Shown in pieces: positions 9,434 through 15,213 of a DNA stretch of 19,813 nt. The position numbers were made by a program, and so were the translations under genes. The stretch comes from JANXPZ01 sp033853925. GTDB taxonomy: Bacteria > Eisenbacteria > RBG-16-71-46. The DNA is taken from positions 1-19,813 of the forward strand of contig JAWOLC010000036.1 of assembly GCA_033853925.1 (NCBI GenBank), given 5' to 3'. How positions within the stretch are numbered: position 1 is the stretch's first letter; every line of letters begins with the position of its first letter. The notes below the pieces were generated by a model. It was not told where the DNA came from and did no database searches. It saw only the letters and a program-made list of their open reading frames with translations.

Positions 9434-9572
9434 GCTTGGAGTTCCTTCCTCCAATCACCGCGGGCGTCGAGGACGCTCCCGCGGGCTGGTACTTGAGTTC
9501 GAGCAGGCCCTTCCCGCCGAACCGGACGCGACGGCCTCCAGAGAGAACCCCCGCACCCCTTCTTGATGGATG

Positions 9573-9598
9573 ACTCGCCCGCCCGGTCCGCGGGCCGA
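9573..9598 (-). terminator. Hairpin after the second STAS gene
   Basis: CTCGCCCGC (9573-9581) pairs with 9589-9598 with a single bulged C and a 7-nt loop. It begins about 9 nt after the STAS stop at 9608 and, like the tonB hairpin, lacks a T-run on the minus strand. It may partly separate the lipoprotein/TPR/STAS genes from exbB. The other 140 bp up to exbB show no clear promoter. Confidence 0.45.
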
Positions 9599-9607
9599 GA
9601 TCCCACG

Positions 9608-9949
9608 CTACTCGGCGAACGCCGCGATGGCTTCGTCCTCGGTCTCGTGGTGGTCAAAAACCATGATCAGCTTCGTCATGGTGAACAAATCCTTGATCCG
9701 TTTGCCCAAGCCGCAGAGCTTGACCTCGCCCCCGCGACCCTTGTAGTTCGCATAGCCGCGCATCAGCACGCCGATGGCGGTCGAGTTGAGCGCCTGGCAG
9801 TCCGCCAGGTTCAGCACGAGCCGGCTGTTGCCGCCGGCGGCTTCGTCCATGATCGCCTTCTGCAGTTCGTCCGTCTCCGTGTCCCCGAAGAAGCTGCCCT
9901 TCGGGTACAGCACGACGATGCTCCGGACCTGCTTGCGGCGTACGGACAC
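9608..9949 (-). CDS. STAS-domain protein (anti-sigma factor antagonist type), second of pair
   Basis: A 113-residue single STAS domain, the fold of SpoIIAA/RsbV proteins that release partner proteins in a phosphorylation-dependent way. The central LNSTAIGVLM (55-63) aligns with the DSSGLGVL loop whose Ser is phosphorylated in SpoIIAA; Ser56/Thr57 are the candidate sites. The N-terminal strand is VRSIVVLYPKGSF and the last helix is EDEAIAAFAE. It starts at GTG 9949 with GGAGGAAG upstream, 67 nt after its paralogue, with which it shares about half its residues. No kinase of the SpoIIAB/RsbW type and no PP2C phosphatase is in the window, so it might serve as a structural or signalling adaptor instead. 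Confidence 0.9.
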   Translation of the reverse strand: MSVRRKQVRSIVVLYPKGSFFGDTETDELQKAIMDEAAGGNSRLVLNLADCQALNSTAIGVLMRGYANYKGRGGEVKLCGLGKRIKDLFTMTKLIMVFDHHETEDEAIAAFAE

Positions 9950-10016
9950 GTTCGCTTCCTCCCGCGACTGCGGGCCGATCCCGCGGCGGCGCGCGTGGCC
10001 GCCTCCGGGGCTCGGC

Positions 10017-10364
10017 TCAGACGGACTCCTTCTCCGCGAAGCTGGCGATCGCCTGCTCCTCCGTCGGGTACACGTCGAACACCAGGGAAAGCTTGGTGAT
10101 CACGAAGATGTTCTCGATGCGCTTGTCGACCGAGCACAGCTTCATCTGGCCGCCACGGCGCACGTAGTTCGAGTGGGCCGAGATGAGGACGCCCAGGGCG
10201 GTCGAGTTGAGGTGCTGCGTCTCGGCGAGATTGATGACGAGGTGCTTGTTCCCCGACTCGCTGGCCTTCTTGATCGCCTGCTCCAGCTCGTCCGTCTCCT
10301 CCCCACCCGTGAGGTAGCCGTGGGGCGTGACGATGACGATCGTGCCTACCTGGCGCTGCTTCAT
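10017..10364 (-). CDS. STAS-domain protein (anti-sigma factor antagonist type), first of pair
   Basis: A 115-residue single STAS domain. The ATG at 10364 is chosen because AGGGAGGAG lies just upstream; the frame is open for 49 more codons, but those overlap the preceding TPR gene in another frame. The phosphorylation-loop equivalent is LNSTALGVL (52-60), with Ser54/Thr55 as candidate sites. It follows the TPR gene by 11 nt. Shared blocks with the next gene (ETDEL, NSTA.GVL, MKLC/VKLC, KRI..(L/I)F..TKL, EDEAIA/EEQAIA) show that the two arose by tandem duplication. Function not inferable beyond the regulatory STAS fold. Confidence 0.9.
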   Translation of the reverse strand: MKQRQVGTIVIVTPHGYLTGGEETDELEQAIKKASESGNKHLVINLAETQHLNSTALGVLISAHSNYVRRGGQMKLCSVDKRIENIFVITKLSLVFDVYPTEEQAIASFAEKESV

Positions 10365-10375
10365 GAGGCTCCTCC

Positions 10376-12229
10376 CTACTTGGCACCGCCCTCGAGAGTC
10401 TTCAAGCCGCTCCTCGCGTCCGCGTTGCCCGGATCCACCGCGAGCAAGCGACGGTAGTTCTCGGCGGCCTTCGCCCGGTTCCCCGCGTTCTGGTAGGCCT
10501 GCGCCAGCCACAGCAGCGTCGCCGGATCCCTCGGATTGATCCCCGCCGACTCCTCCAACCGCTCGATCGCGCCCCCGTACTCCTTGCGGATCAGGCGGAA
10601 GTACCCGAGCCGCTGCAGGGCGATGGCCTTGTTGTTGGTGCTCCCGGGGTCCAGCTCGACGGCCCGCTGGAACTCGGTCTCCGCCTGAGCCGACGAGTCC
10701 GTCTGGACGTAGAGGAGCCCGAGCCAGAAGTGGCGGTCCGCCTTGTCCCCCGCCAACGCCACCGCCTGGCGCATGGCGGAGATTGCCTCGGGGACGTTGT
10801 CCAACTGCCGGTAGGCCAAGCCGATGTAGTAGTAAGCCTCGTCGTTGCTCGGGTCAAGCCGGATCCGCTGCTGGAACGTCGCGATCGCCTGCTCGTAGAG
10901 GGGCGCCGCGGCCTGCTTGTCGACCTTCGCCGTGTCGGCGGCCTGGCCGAAGCGCATCTTGCCCATCTCGGTGAGCACGACGCCGGCGAGCCGGGTGGTC
11001 GAGTCGAGGGCCACGATCGCGCCGTAGAGCGAGTCCGCGCGCGCCAGCTGCTTCTGGATGGTCATCATCCGGGCCAGCCGGTACATGTCCTCGGGCGCGA
11101 GGTCGCTGCCCGCGCGCTCGTAGTCGGCGGCCGCCTGGTCGAACTCCCGGCGGTCGATGCGCAGCCGGGCCCGCACCACGTACAGCTCCTTCGACTTGTC
11201 GCCCAGCTGGTCCGCCTTGTCCAGCGCCTCCAAGGCCCTGTCCTTGAGCGTGGAGTCCTTCTCGGCGAGGGAGACGTAGTAGTCCGTGCGACCCAGCACG
11301 CTCCAGCCCTTCGGATCTTCGGGCATGAGCTGGACGTACTTCTCCAGGGGAGCGCGCGCCTCCGCGTAGCGGCGCGGGTCGGCCTTGCCCGATCGGTACA
11401 GCAGATCGCCCAGCGCGAACTGCCCGGCGGGGTACTCGGGATCGTGCGCGACCACCCACTGGTACTCGTCCAGCGCCGCGGAGTAGCGCTGCCCGTAGAA
11501 CAGCGCCTGGCCCAGGGCGAAGTGCAGCTCGACGTCCAGGGAATCGCGGGCCACGGCCGCCTCGTACTCGGGATACGCCAGCTCGAAGGTCCCCCGCTTC
11601 ACGTAGAAGTCCCCGAGCGCCCGATGCGTCGCCGGCTCCTCGGGCGACTCCTGGACGGCCGTCGTGTACCAGATGCCGGCGTCACGCAGCGAGTCCCGCG
11701 AGGACGCGATGTTCCCCAGGGCGATGAGGAAGCGAGGGCGCCATTTCGGGCCCCAGTTCAGGCCGCGATTCGCCTCCTTGAGCGCCTCCGCGTAGCGCTT
11801 GAGCCCCCGCAGGCAGTCGGCGAGGCTCAGCTCCGCCTCGGGATAGCGCCGATCCAGCTCGACGGCGCGCTGGAACTTGGGCACCGCCTCCTCGCACTTC
11901 TCCTGCTGGCGCAGCACCTCGCCCTGGCCGAAATAGGCCATGGGGAGCTGCGGCTCCATCTTCTCCGCGAGCTGGAAGGCTTCCATCGCCTTCCCGAGCT
12001 GGTGACGCCGCAGCAGCACCAGGCCCACGCCGGCGCGCCCTTCGGCCTGCCCCTGCGCCGCGGCTCGCTCGAAGAAGCGCTGGGCGTCGTCCAGCCGGCC
12101 GGCCTGAAGCGCGGAGCGCCCGTCCTTGAGGTCGTCGGCCCGGAGCGGGCCCGGCAGCGACACGACGACCAGGCCCGCCAGTGCGGCCTGGAGCCAGAAA
12201 CTCGCGCGGACTGCAGTCGGGGTTCTCAT
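10376..12229 (-). CDS. Secreted tetratricopeptide-repeat protein
   Basis: A 617-residue protein with a signal peptide (1-30, hydrophobic AALAGLVVVSL, likely cut after LRA before DDLKDG) followed by TPR units to the C-terminus. Clear repeat ends include AVELDRRYPEAE, AVARDSLDVELH, IRLDPSNDEAYY, AVELDPGSTNN, SAGINPRDPATL and AVDPGNADA. It is predicted to be periplasmic and to act as a protein-interaction scaffold. The start at ATG 12229 gives the signal peptide; 48 further upstream codons overlap the lipoprotein gene and are rejected. It lies 22 nt after the lipoprotein gene and 11 nt before the STAS pair. TPR proteins beside ExbB/ExbD/TonB and PstS-like lipoproteins occur in FCB-group genomes as I recall; their role is not settled. 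Confidence 0.92.
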   Translation of the reverse strand: MRTPTAVRASFWLQAALAGLVVVSLPGPLRADDLKDGRSALQAGRLDDAQRFFERAAAQGQAEGRAGVGLVLLRRHQLGKAMEAFQLAEKMEPQLPMAYFGQGEVLRQQEKCEEAVPKFQRAVELDRRYPEAELSLADCLRGLKRYAEALKEANRGLNWGPKWRPRFLIALGNIASSRDSLRDAGIWYTTAVQESPEEPATHRALGDFYVKRGTFELAYPEYEAAVARDSLDVELHFALGQALFYGQRYSAALDEYQWVVAHDPEYPAGQFALGDLLYRSGKADPRRYAEARAPLEKYVQLMPEDPKGWSVLGRTDYYVSLAEKDSTLKDRALEALDKADQLGDKSKELYVVRARLRIDRREFDQAAADYERAGSDLAPEDMYRLARMMTIQKQLARADSLYGAIVALDSTTRLAGVVLTEMGKMRFGQAADTAKVDKQAAAPLYEQAIATFQQRIRLDPSNDEAYYYIGLAYRQLDNVPEAISAMRQAVALAGDKADRHFWLGLLYVQTDSSAQAETEFQRAVELDPGSTNNKAIALQRLGYFRLIRKEYGGAIERLEESAGINPRDPATLLWLAQAYQNAGNRAKAAENYRRLLAVDPGNADARSGLKTLEGGAK

Positions 12230-12251
12230 GGCTTCCGGATCCGATCTCCTG

Positions 12252-13229
12252 TCAGTGGCTCTTGAGCATCGGGGAGCGGCGAACGAAGCGCACCGGCACC
12301 GAGGTGGGGACCAGCCCGGCCTCGTGCACGATCTGCTGACCGTTGCGGCTCGTGAGGAACGTGATGAATCCATTGGCCAGCATCGGGCCGCCGGTCCTCA
12401 CGTAGAAGTTGAAGAAGCGCGAGAGAGGGTAGCGTCCCTCGTAGACGCTCTCGGGGTCGGGCGCGACGTAGGGCAGGCCCGTGAGGCTCGAGACGCGCAG
12501 GGGCCGCGCCCCGCGATTCGCCCAGGCCAGCGTGACGTAGCCCAAGGCGGCGGGGTCGCCGACGACGCGGCTCACCACGGCCGAGTCCGAATCCTCGCCG
12601 AGGACCCGCGCCGTGATCGGCTCGCCACCCATCACCTGGTCGATGAAGAACGCCGTCACGTCCGACTCCATGGGCTGCACGATGGGCCGCACCTCCCGGT
12701 TCGGGCCGGCCAGGTCCGCCCAGCTCCTGTTCTCTCCCGAATAGATACCCCGCAGCTCCGGCACGGACACGTTCAGCACGGGATTCGCCGGATTCACCAC
12801 GGCCACCAGCGCGTCCCGCGCGAAGCGATACCCCTCCAGTTCGAGACCTCCTCGCACCGCGGCCGCCCGCTCCTCCGGCGTCAGCTCCCGCGTGATCACC
12901 GCCGCGTCGCTGCGCGCGCCGAACAGGGCGCTCACGCCGTCGCGGGATGAGCCGAGCCGCACCACGATGTCCGCTTGCGGGTATAGAGCCTGGAAGGCCT
13001 CCCGCTCGCGCCGCATGAGGTCGCGAGCCTCGGGGGCACACACGATCGTGATACGCCCGCTCGTCAAGGAGTCTTCCACGACGCCCGGACGGTGCTGAGG
13101 CGCGCAACCTGCCAACCCCGCCGCCAGCAGCAGGAATGGAAAACTGGACCGCAGTCCACGCGGACTGCGACGGTCCCGGACGCCGAAGCGAGAAAAGTCT
13201 AGGTAGCGCGAACGCGCCTTGTCAATCAA
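12252..13229 (-). CDS. PstS-like periplasmic substrate-binding lipoprotein
   Basis: A 325-residue solute-binding protein of the phosphate (PstS) superfamily. A lipobox ends in LAAGLAGC, with Cys42 as the lipidated residue. Family landmarks: ITIVCAPEARDLM, then GSSRDGVSALF, SDAAVITRELTPEE (the usual 'DIAMISRELT' strand), RDALVAVVNPANPV, LRGIYSGENRSWADL and GYVTLAWANRG, then the C-terminal YPLSRFFNFYVRTGGP and SRNGQQIVHEAGLVP. The only canonical start is TTG at 13229; no ATG or GTG occurs in frame before the lipobox. No PstC, PstA or PstB is present, so it is not part of a standard ABC importer here. It leads the TPR-STAS-Exb/Ton genes. Ligand (phosphate or other anion) is inferred only from family. 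Confidence 0.88.
   Translation of the reverse strand: MIDKARSRYLDFSRFGVRDRRSPRGLRSSFPFLLLAAGLAGCAPQHRPGVVEDSLTSGRITIVCAPEARDLMRREREAFQALYPQADIVVRLGSSRDGVSALFGARSDAAVITRELTPEERAAAVRGGLELEGYRFARDALVAVVNPANPVLNVSVPELRGIYSGENRSWADLAGPNREVRPIVQPMESDVTAFFIDQVMGGEPITARVLGEDSDSAVVSRVVGDPAALGYVTLAWANRGARPLRVSSLTGLPYVAPDPESVYEGRYPLSRFFNFYVRTGGPMLANGFITFLTSRNGQQIVHEAGLVPTSVPVRFVRRSPMLKSH
13196..13225 (-). promoter_or_regulatory. Second promoter-like pair, overlapping the lipoprotein start
   Basis: Minus strand TTGACA (13225-13220), 18-bp spacer, TAGACT (13201-13196), followed by TTTTC. The boxes are good, but they overlap the TTG start, so use of this promoter would leave the gene without a canonical start codon. 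It is either a coincidence or an alternative start exists that I cannot see. Confidence 0.3.
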
Positions 13230-13295
13230 GGGGTGTCCCGTCCACGTCCCCGGGCGGCCTGCCCGCCGGCACTCCCCGGGAGAGTCGAGTCAGGC

Positions 13296-13324
13296 AGCCT
13301 AGGAGCGCCTGCCGCAAGTGTCAA
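13296..13324 (-). promoter_or_regulatory. Strong sigma-70-type promoter for the lipoprotein-TPR-STAS genes
   Basis: Minus strand TTGACA (13324-13319) and TAGGCT (13301-13296) with a 17-bp spacer. Transcription would start about 60 nt before the TTG at 13229, which supports that start. An inverted repeat GGCAG/CTGCC with an 11-bp centre (13293-13313) lies over the -10 box and could be an operator, but its arms are only 5 bp. Confidence 0.65.
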
Positions 13325-13536
13325 GGCCCGGCCCGACTCCACGCTTGCTCGGATCGGTGTCGTTTGACTAGACTCTGTGGTCGTCACGCCGAGCCGAGGC
13401 GTGACCCGAGACGATCCGGATCTGGGGGAGTCCCCGGGCTCGCTGGCGTCCCGCTTCTGTGTGGAGTTGCACCCTTCGCAGGGGCGCGAGCTGCCTGACC
13501 CTCTCGCTGGGGCCACAAAGGACTCCCCTTTCCCTT

Positions 13537-13576
13537 GCGCCGGCGCCCGGGGCCCGACCGCCCCGAGTGCCGGCGC
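13537..13576 (-). terminator. Two-stage GC hairpin after asnS
   Basis: The outer arms GCGCCGGC (13537-13544) and GCCGGCGC (13569-13576) pair perfectly. Inside, CGGGG (13548-13552) pairs with CCCCG (13561-13565) around an 8-nt loop. It begins about 48 nt after the asnS stop. No T-run follows on the minus strand, so terminator function is inferred from position and stability. Confidence 0.5.
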
Positions 13577-13624
13577 GGCTCTTTGCCGAGTCGGGGGAAG
13601 GGCCGCGACCCGCGAGGGCCGCGG

Positions 13625-14941
13625 CTAGGGCCGCAGGCGGTAGAGCATACGGGGGAAGGGAATGGCCTCGCGCAGGTGGCTGAGCCCCGCGATCCAGGCG
13701 AGCGTGCGCTCCACCCCGATCCCGAAGCCCGAGTGGGGCACCCCACCGTAGCGGCGCAGGTCCTTGTACCATTCGAAGGCTTCCTGCGGCAGCCCCTGCT
13801 CGTCGATACGGCGCGTCAGCAGCTCGAGCGATCCCATGCGCTGCCCCCCGCCGATGATCTCGCCGTAGCCTTCGGGAGCCAGGCAATCGCAGGACAGGGA
13901 GAGCCTCGGGTCCTCGGGATCGGGCTCCATGTAGAACGCCTTGACCGCCGCGGGGTAGTTCGTCACGAACACGGGCGTGGCGAATTGCTGCGAGATCAGC
14001 GTCTCGTCCGGCGCGCCGAAGTCGCCGCCCCACGCGAAGTCCTGCCCCGCCGCGTGCAGTCGCTCGACGGCCTGGTCGTAGTGGAGGCGCGCGAACGGCG
14101 CCTGCACGCGCTCGAGCGGCGCCGTGTCGCGCTCGAGCACCTTCAGCTCCTCGCCGCGGCGCTCGAGGATGCGCGCCACCACCGCGACGAGCATCCGCTC
14201 CTCGAGCCGGATGACGTCGTCGAGCGTCGCGAAGGCCCACTCCGGCTCCATCATCCAGAACTCGATGAGGTGGCGGCGCGTCTTGCTCTTCTCGGCCCGG
14301 AAGGTGGGGCCGAAGCAGTAGGTGCGCCCGAAGGCCATCGCCGCCGCCTCCTGGTAGAGCTGCCCGCTCTGGGTGAGGTAGGCCTTCTCGTCGAAGTACT
14401 GGGTCTCGAACAGCGTGCTGGTGCCTTCGCAGGCGCTGGGGGTGAAGATGGGCGAGTCGACGAGCAGGAAGCCTTCGGAGTCCATGAAGTCGCGGAGGCC
14501 GCCGATCAGCTCCGCCCGGAGCCGCAGGATCGCCTGCTGCCGCGAGGAGCGGAGCCACAGGTGCCGCAGGTCCATGAGGAACTCGACGCCATGCTCCTTG
14601 GGCGTGATCGGGTAGGGCTCGGCGATCGCCACCACCGTCAGCGAGCGCAGGCCCATCTCGACGCCGCCGGGCGCGCGGGGATCGGCGCGCAGGCTGCCCC
14701 GCACGACGAGGGAGGACTCCTGGGTGAGCGTGGCGAGGGCTTCCCAGTCGGCCTCCGCCAGCTCGTTCCTCGCCGCCACGCACTGCATGATCCCGGAGCC
14801 GTCGCGCAGCACGAGGAACTGCACCTTTCCCCCGGAACGATGGTGGGTGAGCCAGCCGCGCACCTCCACGCTCGAGCCGACGTGGGAGCCCGCCTCGGCG
14901 ATCCGGATCCAGGGGAAGGCGCCACTGGGCGCGTCCGTCAT
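13625..14941 (-). CDS. asnS: Asparaginyl-tRNA synthetase
   Basis: Cytoplasmic class IIb aminoacyl-tRNA synthetase of 438 residues that charges tRNA-Asn with asparagine. An N-terminal OB-fold anticodon-binding domain (about 22-105, VEVRGWLTHHRSGGKVQFLVLRDG) leads to the catalytic domain. Motif 1 is near GFLLVDSPIFT (157-167). Motif 2 is FRAEKSKTRRHLIEFWMMEPEWAF (from 214). Motif 3 is GFGIGVERTLAWIAGL (405-420). HLIEFWMMEPEWAF is the asparaginyl rather than aspartyl form, and the protein lacks the large insertion of bacterial AspRS. The ATG at 14941 has GGAGGAG just upstream; the frame continues 86 codons further up, but that part is Ala/Pro/Arg-rich, unlike the family, and runs into the promoter. 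Monocistronic, with its own promoter. Confidence 0.97.
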   Translation of the reverse strand: MTDAPSGAFPWIRIAEAGSHVGSSVEVRGWLTHHRSGGKVQFLVLRDGSGIMQCVAARNELAEADWEALATLTQESSLVVRGSLRADPRAPGGVEMGLRSLTVVAIAEPYPITPKEHGVEFLMDLRHLWLRSSRQQAILRLRAELIGGLRDFMDSEGFLLVDSPIFTPSACEGTSTLFETQYFDEKAYLTQSGQLYQEAAAMAFGRTYCFGPTFRAEKSKTRRHLIEFWMMEPEWAFATLDDVIRLEERMLVAVVARILERRGEELKVLERDTAPLERVQAPFARLHYDQAVERLHAAGQDFAWGGDFGAPDETLISQQFATPVFVTNYPAAVKAFYMEPDPEDPRLSLSCDCLAPEGYGEIIGGGQRMGSLELLTRRIDEQGLPQEAFEWYKDLRRYGGVPHSGFGIGVERTLAWIAGLSHLREAIPFPRMLYRLRP

Positions 14942-15213
14942 CGCTCCTCCATTCCCGGGGCCGGCGGCGTCGCGAGGCGTCGCTCGCCCGGGCGCGCCAC
15001 CCGAGGTCCCGTCATCGCCCTCTGCGCGATCCGCCGACGGGCGCCGCGGCGCCCGGCGAGCTTCGGCGGGCGGCGCCGCCGCGGAGCCCGGCCCCCGGGC
15101 GACCATCGGGCCGGGGACAAACCGCTCAAGCGGGCCAAGGCGAACGCCGATAACGAAGTCGAAGCTCGGCACGTTAGGGTCGCCATCCAGCACTGTCAAG
15201 GGACTGCGACGTC
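14942..15213. other. Intergenic region between divergent asnS and the TPR/zinc-ribbon gene
   Basis: Most of these 272 bp form a roughly 220-nt GC-rich leader of the asnS transcript with several short GC palindromes (for example around 15070-15110). I see no T-box or other known riboswitch. No convincing plus-strand promoter for the divergent gene is visible. Confidence 0.5.
15171..15199 (-). promoter_or_regulatory. Probable asnS promoter
   Basis: Minus strand TTGACA (15199-15194), 17-bp spacer, TAACGT (15176-15171). The -35 box is a perfect consensus match; the -10 is moderate. Transcription would start near 15164, leaving a long leader before the ATG at 14941. The -35 box lies only about 15 bp upstream of the divergent start codon at 15214. 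Confidence 0.5.

Larger units (their letters stand above)
13230..13624. other. Intergenic region between asnS and the lipoprotein gene
   Basis: About 395 bp without a convincing gene. It holds the leftward promoter at 13296-13324, a perfect 8-bp hairpin (GTCACGCC at 13383-13390 with 13398-13405, 7-nt loop) and the asnS downstream hairpin at 13537-13576. The open frames here lack a ribosome binding site and family features. Confidence 0.6.

Noticed and set aside
10376..12373. Longer start for the TPR protein at 12373
   Set aside because: It would overlap the lipoprotein gene and bury the signal peptide that begins at 12229.
12252..13229. A complete Pst phosphate importer
   Set aside because: No PstC, PstA, PstB or PhoU follows; the next genes are TPR and STAS.
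13281..13313. CRISPR-like or tandem repeats in the intergenic DNA
   Set aside because: Only short GC palindromes are seen; there is no regularly spaced repeat anywhere in the window.
13377..13628. Small plus-strand open frame (83 codons) downstream of asnS
   Set aside because: No ribosome binding site, no recognisable motif, and it crosses the strong hairpin after asnS.
14942..15199. N-terminal extension of asparaginyl-tRNA synthetase by 86 codons from a TTG
   Set aside because: That TTG is part of the likely -35 box, the sequence is Ala/Pro/Arg-rich and unlike the family, and the ATG at 14941 has an ideal GGAGGAG site.
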